A program made the translations under genes and the position numbers. The notes under the pieces were generated by a model that was given only the letters and a program-made list of their open reading frames with translations, ran no database searches and was not told the DNA's origin. A stretch of 64,000 nt of DNA, taken from Clostridia bacterium. GTDB taxonomy: Bacteria > Bacillota > Peptococcia > DRI-13 > UBA5745. Each line of letters begins with the position of its first letter. The stretch's first letter is position 1. The stretch is from the NCBI GenBank assembly GCA_018436095.1, contig JAHDMJ010000008.1:294518-358517 (forward strand). Direction: 5' to 3'. Shown piece by piece: positions 35,572-43,847 of this stretch.

Positions 35572-35973
35572 ATGCAGATGGGGGAATTTAAGCAGGAGAT
35601 TATTAAGGTTAATAATAGGGTTAATATGGAAGTGTTCAATCAGGGCTTGCGGTCACAAAAAGTGGAGATTTTTCAGGATAAAATTCTGATCATTGCCAAC
35701 AACAACAGGGTTAAAGTCTTGTCCATGGTTGACAAGAAGGACACTACCACCACAAAATTAATGGACATAGCCCTGATCATCGAATTTAAAGACCGTTTTG
35801 TCCGGGCTATGGAGGACCACCTTGGCGTAAAGGTTCTATCCCATTTAAAAGATTACGACCCCCATTTAGAAATCTCCATAAGTGTTACCATATTAGACCG
35901 TCCCGTAGAAGAAATATTGCCTGCGTTAAAAGTTAAGGAAGATAGGCAATCAGTGGATTTTCCATTAAAATAA
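35572..35973 (+). CDS. DUF2294 (YbcI-like) protein, paralogue 1
   Basis: The 133-aa protein starts MGEFKQEIIKVNNRVNMEV and has ILIIANNNRVKVLSMVD and FVRAMEDHLGVKVLSHLKDYDP, the pattern of the DUF2294 family, whose function is not established. No membrane helix is seen. A paralogue of the same layout lies at 36931. A terminator follows at 35988, so it is a single-gene unit. Confidence 0.82.
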   Translation: MQMGEFKQEIIKVNNRVNMEVFNQGLRSQKVEIFQDKILIIANNNRVKVLSMVDKKDTTTTKLMDIALIIEFKDRFVRAMEDHLGVKVLSHLKDYDPHLEISISVTILDRPVEEILPALKVKEDRQSVDFPLK

Positions 35974-35987
35974 GTGAGCAAACGATT

Positions 35988-36028
35988 AAAACAGGCGACT
36001 GGCTAGCTGCCTGTTTTAAATTTTTTTA
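35988..36028 (+). terminator. Terminator after the first DUF2294 gene
   Basis: AAAACAGGC (35988-35996) pairs with GCCTGTTTT (36009-36017, one base looped) and an A/T-rich tail with seven T residues follows. Confidence 0.8.
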
Positions 36029-36053
36029 GCATATGTTTAGTTTTAAAGAAGGA

Positions 36054-36257
36054 GAAATAATTTTTTCGTCGAATTATTTCACAGCAACTATATAAGCCGG
36101 GTGAATTGAGAACTCAAAAAAGGGATCCGCCAAGAAACTCACAATCATAGAATTATGTTGAGAGTTTAATGGCAGTACCGTACATTTACGAGTGCTGAAG
36201 ACAACCGCAAAATTCGGGAATAATATATGGTTATACCCGGTATTTTGCGGTTTTTAT
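36054..36257 (+). other. Structured intergenic segment ending in a terminator
   Basis: Four hairpins follow one another: GAAATAATT/AATTATTTC (36054-36080), TTGAGAACTCAA (36106-36117), AAACTC...GAGTTT (36135-36167) and ACCGCAAAAT/ATTTTGCGGT (36204-36251, extended by GGG/CCC), the last with a T tract. No ORF fits. This could be a small RNA or a leader; I cannot assign it to a known family. Confidence 0.5.
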
Positions 36258-36285
36258 TTGTCCGTAAATGGCCACAGGTTGGTTC

Positions 36286-36741
36286 TCAACGTTTGATCAG
36301 ACTATCCAAGCTGGCAAGATCCATAAGGAAAAGGCCCTGGCCCTCCCAATATACCTTCATCAGCGGAGAGAGCAGAGGCAGGGAAAATTCCCGGTCATTG
36401 CAGTAGACTTTTAAGCGATAATAGGTCTGCAACTCTCCCTGGGACATGATGGAATTATTGTCCAGCCAAAGGGATAACCCTTTAAAATCCTCCTGAAGCA
36501 CTTCAATAGGACAAGCAGGAGTGCCTTGGTAGATAGTCAGTCCCGGCTCGTAGCTGTGGAGGACTTTACGTCCGGTACCGGTAACGGGATAATCAGCCAA
36601 CAACATGCCGTTATAATCGAAGGTATCCTCGCCCAAGGAGTCTTTCAGCACCACATCATCCTTTTTCAAATAGAGATTAAATTTGTGGTGGGGAGCAAAA
36701 TGCACAGGTAATCCGGTAATCAGTTCAAAGGCCAGTTTCAT
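36286..36741 (-). CDS. Hypothetical protein between two DUF2294 genes
   Basis: The 151-aa soluble protein has no motif I recognise. It is rich in Leu and Tyr, with a segment FAPHHKFNLYLKKDDVVL near the N terminus. The ribosome site GGGAGGTGG is strong, which supports it being a real gene. It is convergent with the upstream DUF2294 gene and divergent from the second one. Confidence 0.68.
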   Translation of the reverse strand: MKLAFELITGLPVHFAPHHKFNLYLKKDDVVLKDSLGEDTFDYNGMLLADYPVTGTGRKVLHSYEPGLTIYQGTPACPIEVLQEDFKGLSLWLDNNSIMSQGELQTYYRLKVYCNDREFSLPLLSPLMKVYWEGQGLFLMDLASLDSLIKR

Positions 36742-36930
36742 AAGGCCACCTCCCTTTCATTTATGCCTTACTTTATGGAATACAGAATGAAAAGGTGCCT
36801 GGCCAGGAAAAAATTGTTGGAATCCATCAGCCGGGGCGGTAATTGAGAAAGAAGGTAATCGGTTTTTATTGTTGTCTGTGTCGGAATATGATGAAAGATT
36901 GCAAATCTAGACAAAATGGAGACAAAACTG

Positions 36931-37287
36931 ATGCTATCATTGTCGGAATTACGTCAGGAAATCATGCGAATCAACAATCAGGTCAATACGGAACATTACG
37001 GTTACGGAGTGAAATCCCAAAAGGTTTATTTCGTTAACGACGAGATCATTTTGATCATGGCCCATAATAAGCGTATAACTGCTTTGGAGGTATTGGACAA
37101 GCAAGGCCACAGTACAGCGGAGGTTCATCATGTTCTATTGAGCAACTTCAAGAAGAGACTGGTGGCATTGCTTGATCAGGAGTTAGGTATCAAAGTCAGC
37201 TTTATCAGCAAGGACTATGATTCGCCTACGGAAACCGCTACTACAGTAATAAGGTTGCATGACCCTATTTCCACTTTTGCCGTATAA
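36931..37287 (+). CDS. DUF2294 (YbcI-like) protein, paralogue 2
   Basis: The 118-aa protein starts MLSLSELRQEIMRINNQVN and has ILIMAHNKRITALEVLDKQG and LVALLDQELGIKVSFISKDYD, lining up with paralogue 1 along its length. ATG 36931 is used because GGAG lies 9 bases before it; ATG 36916 is upstream in frame. The function of the family is unknown. Confidence 0.8.
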   Translation: MLSLSELRQEIMRINNQVNTEHYGYGVKSQKVYFVNDEIILIMAHNKRITALEVLDKQGHSTAEVHHVLLSNFKKRLVALLDQELGIKVSFISKDYDSPTETATTVIRLHDPISTFAV

Positions 37288-37660
37288 TCCTGCGCGCGAG
37301 ATAAAGTGGGCCCCTTTCCCTAAAACGACAATTTCATGACAACTGGCTGAGGGACCATTGAGCCCAAAAAGACCGTTACTCGTGACGCAGTTTTTCTTGA
37401 TTGCTCTTGAAATACAAAAAATATTTCAGGAAGCAAAAGGGATTTGACTGAGGAGAGTACGGTTTTTTCTTTTTATAGGGTTGAATAACGAATAAAGTTA
37501 ATCCAAAAAGGTTAGCTTGTAAGGAGGTGATCAACAGAAAAAAATCTTAACATCGGTTTTGGCTTGCGGGGGCAAGCTGCTGCGGAATCTTTCCTGCAAT
37601 ATTTTTCTTTACCTTATTATCATACTTGCAATTATTGTAACTTAAGACAGGAGGAAAATA
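37288..37660 (+). other. 373-base leader region before the GATE permease
   Basis: No gene was found here. Imperfect long-range pairing is possible between TGGGC...TCCCT (37307-37321) and AGGGA...GCCCA (37350-37366). Further on are GAAATA/TATTTC (37409-37427) and GCTTGC-GGGG-GCAAGC (37563-37578). An AAGGAGGTGATC segment (37521-37532), an exact complement of the 16S rRNA 3' end, is not followed by a usable start codon. No known riboswitch class was recognised. Confidence 0.45.
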
Positions 37661-38746
37661 ATGAGTACTGATAAACAAGCAATGGATCGTAAAAAACTGG
37701 CGCCTATAGAATATGTTGGCCTTTGCATGGTGGCCCTTTCCGTTGTCGTTTTACTGTTTTTCCAAGAAGGTTTTGCCGGGATTTATGATGCGATGTTTAA
37801 TAGAGCTTTCCAGATTTTCGGCTTTTATCTGTTTGACCGTAATCTGGGCGCTGCTATCGTCGTTAGCGTTATGACCGGCCGTATTCTGGAACGTCTCGGC
37901 TTTACCGATGCTTTAATGCGTCTTTTCGTTCCTTTAATGAAATACATTAAGGTTAACTCCGCTATCGTAGTCGGCGTTATCTATAATATCCTGGGCGATG
38001 TCAATGCCGCCGGCCGTATCGCAGCTCCTGTAGTTATGAAAGCCGGCTGTACGAAGGACGAACAGAAGATCGCCCTTGCTACCCTGTGTCAGGCCCCTTG
38101 TTCTTTTTCTATCATCGTTTTTGGTATCATGGCTTTGACTTATGCTAAAGTCAGCGTCTTTCCGGTAATCATCGTTGGCTTGATTCTGCCGATATTTGTG
38201 GTTCCCTTGTTCCTGCGGCTGTTCTGGAGAGATACGAAGGCTGTAGATATCACAGATCTGCCTCGTTTTACTCCTACCACCAGCCCCATGGATACGATCT
38301 TTGGCGCTGCCCGTGAAGGTGCTCAGTTGGTCTTCTTGTTCATCGTTCCCGCCGGCGTGGTTATTTTCTCACTCATCGGCGCTTTAGAGCACTTTGGCGT
38401 TTGGCAGCCCATCAGCGGTATTTTGAATTCCTTCCTGGGTGCGGTTGGTATTGAGCCTGAAAGCGGTGTTTTGACCATCATCACTTCAAATACCTTGGCT
38501 ATGAGCACCCTGGCAAAAACCTTGCAGGAGGGCACTGTAATTCTGCCTAAGCTGGTTGTCGGCTCTTTCGTACTGGCCAACTCCGCTTTCCCCATCCAGG
38601 TTCCTTTCGGTCAGATTCCTGCCGTTTGGTCTCCTATTCTGGACCTGACCGAAGGCGAGTGCATGAAAGCTGCTGTCCTGGGTTGTATCATCCGCGTGGT
38701 TTACGCTATTCTCTGCGCATTCCTGTTAACTCCCCTGGTGTCCTAG
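37661..38746 (+). CDS. Nucleoside-recognition (GATE)-domain membrane protein
   Basis: The 361-aa protein has about nine transmembrane helices and the duplicated GATE-type pattern (GRILERLGFTDALMRLFVPL, later NTLAMSTLAKTLQEGTVILP), as in YjiH/SpmA-related permeases. Transported substrate is unknown. The ATG follows AGGAGG. Two tandem Nif3-like genes begin 130 bases later in the same direction, so the three may act together; the link is by position only. Confidence 0.8.
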   Translation: MSTDKQAMDRKKLAPIEYVGLCMVALSVVVLLFFQEGFAGIYDAMFNRAFQIFGFYLFDRNLGAAIVVSVMTGRILERLGFTDALMRLFVPLMKYIKVNSAIVVGVIYNILGDVNAAGRIAAPVVMKAGCTKDEQKIALATLCQAPCSFSIIVFGIMALTYAKVSVFPVIIVGLILPIFVVPLFLRLFWRDTKAVDITDLPRFTPTTSPMDTIFGAAREGAQLVFLFIVPAGVVIFSLIGALEHFGVWQPISGILNSFLGAVGIEPESGVLTIITSNTLAMSTLAKTLQEGTVILPKLVVGSFVLANSAFPIQVPFGQIPAVWSPILDLTEGECMKAAVLGCIIRVVYAILCAFLLTPLVS

Positions 38747-38876
38747 TCGGTCTTAGCGGTTTTTAATATCTAATTATAGCTAGTATTATTTCCATCTTTA
38801 ATTGAACCGCTGTCCTGCCCCCGCAGGTTTTAACATTTTTCATGGGCCCTTTTAACCGGAAGGAGGGTAATAAAGC

Positions 38877-39884
38877 ATGACCTATTACGTTAAAGATCTT
38901 TTGAATGCCTTAGACGATATTACGAATGGCCGCTGTTTAAAAACCTCGGCAGATTGGTCTTCAGGAAAGAATCCTTTTGTAGTAAGCAAGACCTCCAATA
39001 TCCCCGGTAAAGCGATTACGGAACTGCCTGGCTTAGTCTGGGGTGATCCTGAAAAAGAAATCAAGAAGATTGCTGTTATAATGACTCTGACGGAAAGTGC
39101 CATCGAATTGGCAGGGGGGACAGGAGTAGATGCTATTGTTACCCACCATCCCGTTGCCGAAGCGACCAACTCCGGTGGCGTTCTCTTTAATGTCTATCTC
39201 AATCTATATAATTTAGCCCTTTTTGAGCTCCACGAAGCCTTCCACGGCCTTCACCCCGGTATTCCCTGGCTCCACGGCCATAAGCCTTATTACACTAATA
39301 TTGCTGTAGGCGGTATTCAGGGTTGTGTGGTCAATGTGGGCGAGGTCCTGCCGGAAATCTCCAATGTTGGCGATCTCATTGACCGGTTGAACTTGCTGAT
39401 TAACCGGGCAGAAGACGAAAAGGTATTGGAGATGGAGCGCCAGATCCGTAATTGCCCGGAGTTGGAAGAAACCAGCATTAAAGTCGGCGCTAAAATTTAT
39501 TTAGGTAAGAGGGAGAATCCTGTTAAGCATATTGCCCATATCCACCCTCATACCGGATTTAATGTGAAGCATCTGGAGCAATTGCTGGCGGAGCATCCTA
39601 AAATCGATACCATACTGGCCTCCATCAGCCGGGTCTATCCGGGCCATGAGCTGATTGCTAAAGCTGAAGAGTTAGGTCTCAATTTTATCTGCGGCAACTC
39701 CCATGCCATGGAGATTTTTGAAAACGGCGTACCTTTGGCTCAGGCTATTCAAAACCACCTGCCGGAAGCAGAAGTAGTAATCTTCCGGGAAAGAATGGCC
39801 AGCATTCCCCTGACGGCTATCGGATCGCCGGAAATCAGAGCTTATGGCCAAAATATTGCCGGTACTTATTTAAAACGAAAATAA
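38877..39884 (+). CDS. Nif3/DUF34-family dinuclear-metal protein, tandem copy A
   Basis: The 335-aa protein has the family motif AIVTHHPVAEATNSGG (about residues 85-100), the opening DPEKEIKKIAVIMTLTESA, and the C-terminal metal half FICGNSHAMEIFENG. Nif3-like proteins form hexamers with a two-metal centre; GTP cyclohydrolase activity was proposed for some but is not settled. It has an almost equally long neighbour, copy B, with about two-thirds identity by eye. GGAGGG precedes the ATG. Confidence 0.88.
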   Translation: MTYYVKDLLNALDDITNGRCLKTSADWSSGKNPFVVSKTSNIPGKAITELPGLVWGDPEKEIKKIAVIMTLTESAIELAGGTGVDAIVTHHPVAEATNSGGVLFNVYLNLYNLALFELHEAFHGLHPGIPWLHGHKPYYTNIAVGGIQGCVVNVGEVLPEISNVGDLIDRLNLLINRAEDEKVLEMERQIRNCPELEETSIKVGAKIYLGKRENPVKHIAHIHPHTGFNVKHLEQLLAEHPKIDTILASISRVYPGHELIAKAEELGLNFICGNSHAMEIFENGVPLAQAIQNHLPEAEVVIFRERMASIPLTAIGSPEIRAYGQNIAGTYLKRK

Positions 39885-39903
39885 CCCTAAAGGAGAGAAG
39901 ATA

Positions 39904-40911
39904 ATGACCTATCGCGTAAAAGACGTATTGCAGGCTTTAGATGATCTGACCAATGGCCGTTGTATTATGACACCTGGTGACGCCTGCAGCGGCAAAAACC
40001 CTTATGTTGTAACTAAGAGCTCCAATATTCCCGGTAAAGCTGTTACGGAAACCCCTGGTTTGGTCTGGGGCGATCCGGATATGGAAGTGAAAAAGATCGC
40101 AGTAATGATGACCATGACGGAAAGCGCCATCGAACTGGCCGCAGCCACCGGCGTCAACGCCATTGTTACCCATCATCCCATTGCCGATGCTGCCAACTCC
40201 GGCGGCGTGCTGATCAAATATTACCTGGGCACCTACAATCTGGCAGCTTTTGAGCTTCATGAAGCCTTCCACGGCATGCATCCCGGTCTGCCCTGGCTCC
40301 ATGGTCATAAACCTCATTTTGCCACGGTGGCTTATGACGGCATTCCCGGCAACATCGTCTATGTCGGCGATGTACTGCCGGAAATCAATACGGTAGGGGA
40401 TATGATGAGCCGGCTGGATCAGCTCATGAATGTTGACGAAGATTTAGAAATGCTGGCTGCCGAGAAGAGGATCCGCAAATGCGAGGATATTGAGGAAACT
40501 AGTATTGCTGCCCGCTGCAAGATTTTAGTGGGCAAGCCGGAAAATACCATGAAAAAAGTAATCCATATGTTCCCCCACACCGGCTTTACGGCTAAACACT
40601 TGGAGCGTTTAGTCAGCAATTATCCGGATGTAGATACACTACTGGCCACCATCAGCCGGGTTTATCCGGGCCATGAATTAATTGCCAAAGCAGAGGAATT
40701 AGGCTTGAATTTTGTATGCGGCAACTCCCATGCTCTGGAGATTTTTGAAAATGGTATGCCTATGGCCAATGCCATCAAAAAACATCTGCCGGAAGCGGAA
40801 GTTGTGATTTTCCGGGAAAGAGTAACCAGCATTCCTTTAGAGAAATGCGGCTCCCAGGGAATCCGGGATTATGCCGAAGACATGTCCACCACTTATTTGA
40901 AACGGAAATAA
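39904..40911 (+). CDS. Nif3/DUF34-family dinuclear-metal protein, tandem copy B
   Basis: This has the same length (335 aa) and layout as copy A: AIVTHHPIADAANSGG, HEAFHGMHPGLPWLHGHKP and FVCGNSHALEIFENG. All the putative metal-ligand His and Glu residues visible in copy A are kept, so both copies look functional. It lies 19 bases after copy A (AAGGAGAG site) and ends in a terminator, so the two come from one message. They probably arose by local duplication. Confidence 0.88.
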   Translation: MTYRVKDVLQALDDLTNGRCIMTPGDACSGKNPYVVTKSSNIPGKAVTETPGLVWGDPDMEVKKIAVMMTMTESAIELAAATGVNAIVTHHPIADAANSGGVLIKYYLGTYNLAAFELHEAFHGMHPGLPWLHGHKPHFATVAYDGIPGNIVYVGDVLPEINTVGDMMSRLDQLMNVDEDLEMLAAEKRIRKCEDIEETSIAARCKILVGKPENTMKKVIHMFPHTGFTAKHLERLVSNYPDVDTLLATISRVYPGHELIAKAEELGLNFVCGNSHALEIFENGMPMANAIKKHLPEAEVVIFRERVTSIPLEKCGSQGIRDYAEDMSTTYLKRK

Positions 40912-40953
40912 CCTCTAGACTTCCTGCCTCTCAAAATGGTCCCTTAAGTCCCT

Positions 40954-41003
40954 AAAAGCCAAGCGTCAGTTGCTTATTAAGCATCTGGTGCTTGGCTTTT
41001 TTA
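40954..41003. terminator. Rho-independent terminator after the Nif3-like genes
   Basis: AAAAGCCAAGC (40954-40964) and GCTTGGCTTTT (40990-41000) form an 11-bp stem with T residues after it. Confidence 0.85.
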
Positions 41004-41059
41004 CGGTGACTAGTCCCACGAAGGAAAGGTAGAGGATCCGTAAAAGTTATCGGAAGTTA

Positions 41060-41743
41060 TCAGAGCATATGAATAAATCCCACAACCTTACCCAAAATCT
41101 CCAGCTCATCGGCGTTGACCGTTATGGCTTCGATAGGATCCTGGCTATCATCATGCTCGGCTTGTAAACGAACCTGTCTGAGACCTTTTGAATAGGTGCG
41201 TACGAATGTTTCGCTACCCAATCGGCCTAAGATGATATCGCTGTTGTTTGCTGAATTTTGCCGGCGTATGATCAGCAGGTCCCCGGCAGATAATTGACGG
41301 TTATGCATGGTATCATCAGGCATCCGGGTTAAAAAATAATCACTTTCATCCAGCCTGGCGGCAGGAATCAGCCAGGGGCCCTCATCAGCGCCAGCCTTGC
41401 CGTCAAAGTCAACAAAGGGTAATTTTTTCAGAGTATCGTCTAAAAACGGCTTCTCAGAATGTCCTATAGAGGGTTCAAAAGAGTCTTCAGGTAATTTATC
41501 ACCTGAGAGCTTTTCCAAGCTGTCCATTTGTACAACCATAGCCCGGGGTTTAGCGGCGTCACGGCGCAACAATCCCGATTCCTCCAAACGCTTGAGATAA
41601 CCGTGGACAGTGGAGCTGGAGGAGATGTTTCTGGCCTTGCCGATTTCCCGGACGGAGGGAGCATAGCCATTATCTTCAATATATTGTTGGATGAAGAGTA
41701 AGATAGCCTGCAGGTGGGAAGGCAGCATATCGTAATTTGTCAT
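41060..41743 (-). CDS. lexA: LexA-family repressor with substituted catalytic dyad
   Basis: LexA represses SOS genes until RecA filaments trigger self-cleavage. The 227-aa protein has the LexA winged helix (YAPSVREIGKARN, SSSSTVHGYLKRLEESGLLRRD, AKPRAMVV) and an S24-like C-terminal half with an Ala117-Gly118 bond in a suitable loop. The catalytic Ser position reads MPDDTM (Thr145) and the Lys position reads ETFVRTY (Arg182); the gap of 37 residues equals that between Ser119 and Lys156 of E. coli LexA. Cleavage may therefore be lost or altered. ATG 41743 follows AGGTGA; a GTG at 41752 is also in frame. No SOS box was seen upstream. Confidence 0.85.
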   Translation of the reverse strand: MTNYDMLPSHLQAILLFIQQYIEDNGYAPSVREIGKARNISSSSTVHGYLKRLEESGLLRRDAAKPRAMVVQMDSLEKLSGDKLPEDSFEPSIGHSEKPFLDDTLKKLPFVDFDGKAGADEGPWLIPAARLDESDYFLTRMPDDTMHNRQLSAGDLLIIRRQNSANNSDIILGRLGSETFVRTYSKGLRQVRLQAEHDDSQDPIEAITVNADELEILGKVVGFIHML

Positions 41744-41895
41744 ATTAATCACCTGATCAAATTATACCTCATAAATCGAAATATTACGACTGCGGAATCT
41801 TCTTTATTTATTTTGCCTCTATTACTTCCGATAATAAGCATTTTGTAAAGTAGAATGATTAAAGGGTAAGTCAGGTTCTTTTGAACCCCTCCCCT

Positions 41896-43845
41896 TTAAG
41901 CCTCTTCCAGTTGGCTGCCGGCTTCTTCCCATTCCTGATAAGCAGCGGGCAAACGCTCCTGAATGGCCTGCAAGCGCTGATTAAGCTGGCTCACCAATGT
42001 ATTGGCGTCACTATCGTTATATGTGTCCGGATTGCTTAAAGCTGCTGTTGTGGCGGTTTCCTCGGACTCCAGTTCATTGATTTCTTTTTCAAGCTCCTGC
42101 AGACGTTGCCGCAATTTGGCTTTAGCATAACGGTCTAAGGGTTTGTTTTGATTGTTTTTAGGGCTGCCGGCGCCATTACCTTTCTGTGAGAACGTTTGTT
42201 CGGATGGGGATTTTTGTTCTTTTGTTCGCCGCTCTTCCCTTTCTTTGCGGTCCTTCCATTCCCGGTAATCGGAGTAGTTGCCGGGGTAGGAAACCAGGCC
42301 TTCCGGCGTCAGCTCCAAAACCCGTTCTGCCAAAGCATCCAGGAAATAGCGGTCATGGGAAACCATTAAAAGGGTACCGGGATAATCGGCCAGGTACTCC
42401 TCCATTACTTCTCTCGATTGAATATCCAAATGGTTGGTGGGCTCGTCAAGGATTAGGAAGTTGCCCTTTTCCAGAGTCAGTTTCAGCAGAGATAAGCGGC
42501 CCTGTTCGCCGCCGCTGAGCTTATTGATTTCCTTATCCCATTCTTCAGCGGTAAAGAGAAAACGGGCTAAATAGGCTTTCGTCTCTTCTACGGTCAAATC
42601 ATATTGATTGAGAATCTCCTGAAATACCGTATTGGAGGAGTTGAGATTTTGGTGTTCCTGATCAAAATAGGCCGGTTTTACGCCGGAACCCAGGTGAACT
42701 CCGCCCTTTTCGGGCTTTAGCTGGCCCATGATCAGCCTCAGGATGGTGGTTTTACCGGCGCCATTAGGACCTAGAAGAGCTACCCGTTCGCCATAGCGAA
42801 TTTCGGCATTTAACTGTGCGAACAATTGTTTGCCTGGATAACTGTAGCTAAGCTGGTCAAGAACCAGCACCTTTTCCCCTGTCCGCCCATCAATACCGGC
42901 CGGACCCATATTCATTACGGAAAGTTGGCCCGGTTTTTCCAGCCTGGCCAAGCGGTCAAGCCGGGTTTGCCGGCCCCGGGCCTGTTTTGATTTGATGCCG
43001 GCTTTAAATCGCCGGATATAGGCTTCCGTCTCCTGAATTTCCTTTTGCTGCTTATCGTAAGCTCTGGCCTGGGCCTTAGTCTCCTCTTCCTTTTGCAGTG
43101 CGTAGCGGCTATAACCGCCTTTGTACCGCTTCAGCCGGCCATTTTCTAAATCAAAGGTGGTTTCCGTTACTTTGTCCAGAAAATAGCGGTCATGGGAGAT
43201 GATCAGCAATGCCCCGGGATAGGTCTTCAAATAGCCCTCCAGCCATTCGACGGAGGTCAAATCCAGATGGTTGGTGGGTTCGTCCAAAAACAGCAAGGGA
43301 TGCTCTCTGACCAGTATTCTGGCCAGGCCGATTCGGGTTTTTTCGCCGCCGCTGAAGCTGGCAAAATTGCGGTTAAATTGTTCTTCCGTAAAGCCCAGAC
43401 CAATGAGCACCCGCCGCACCTGGCTTTCGCAGGCAAAACCGCCGGAACGCTCATACTGCTCCCGCTCGTTGCCGTAACGGGATAAAATTCGCTGCAGCTC
43501 CTCGCCCTGAACCTGACTCATGGCGGCTTCCAAATCCGCCAAACGCTTTCGCTGTTCAAAAACATCGGCAAAGACAGCCATTACCGCTGACAATAAAGTA
43601 TCTTCAGGAGCCATTTCCAAGGTTTGCTCCAGAAAGCCGATGGAAGCATAGGGTTTAAGACGGACAAAGCCCCCCTCCACCGGCTCCCGGCCGGCTAAAC
43701 AATTGAGGAGGGTGGTTTTGCCGGCGCCGTTTGCCCCCACCAGCCCGGCCTTCTCTCCTTCTTCCAAAGCCAGGCGTACCTGGTCAAAAATGCCAGTGGC
43801 GCCAAAATATTTTGTTAGCTGGTCCGCTTCCAATATAAAGGCCAT
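41896..43845 (-). CDS. ABC-F ATP-binding protein
   Basis: The 649-aa cytosolic protein has two ABC domains and no transmembrane helix. Walker A GANGAGKTTL (about 37) and GPNGAGKTTI (about 356), signature FSGGEKTR and LSGGEQGR, and Walker B LLFLDEPTNHLD and FLILDEPTNHLD are present. A linker of about 80 residues (rich in Lys/Glu) separates them, and the C terminus is a coiled coil. ABC-F proteins act on the ribosome; this is closest to the YdiF/Uup type. Its start is 2 bases before the HAD phosphatase stop. Confidence 0.93.
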   Translation of the reverse strand: MAFILEADQLTKYFGATGIFDQVRLALEEGEKAGLVGANGAGKTTLLNCLAGREPVEGGFVRLKPYASIGFLEQTLEMAPEDTLLSAVMAVFADVFEQRKRLADLEAAMSQVQGEELQRILSRYGNEREQYERSGGFACESQVRRVLIGLGFTEEQFNRNFASFSGGEKTRIGLARILVREHPLLFLDEPTNHLDLTSVEWLEGYLKTYPGALLIISHDRYFLDKVTETTFDLENGRLKRYKGGYSRYALQKEEETKAQARAYDKQQKEIQETEAYIRRFKAGIKSKQARGRQTRLDRLARLEKPGQLSVMNMGPAGIDGRTGEKVLVLDQLSYSYPGKQLFAQLNAEIRYGERVALLGPNGAGKTTILRLIMGQLKPEKGGVHLGSGVKPAYFDQEHQNLNSSNTVFQEILNQYDLTVEETKAYLARFLFTAEEWDKEINKLSGGEQGRLSLLKLTLEKGNFLILDEPTNHLDIQSREVMEEYLADYPGTLLMVSHDRYFLDALAERVLELTPEGLVSYPGNYSDYREWKDRKEREERRTKEQKSPSEQTFSQKGNGAGSPKNNQNKPLDRYAKAKLRQRLQELEKEINELESEETATTAALSNPDTYNDSDANTLVSQLNQRLQAIQERLPAAYQEWEEAGSQLEEA

Positions 43846-43847
43846 AA

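Noticed and set aside
37288-37660. TPP- or T-box-like leader
   Set aside because: GGCUGAGGGACC and similar bits recall known motifs, but the rest of the consensus (CUGAUCUGGGUAAUGCCAGCG or AGGGUGGNACCGCG) is missing.
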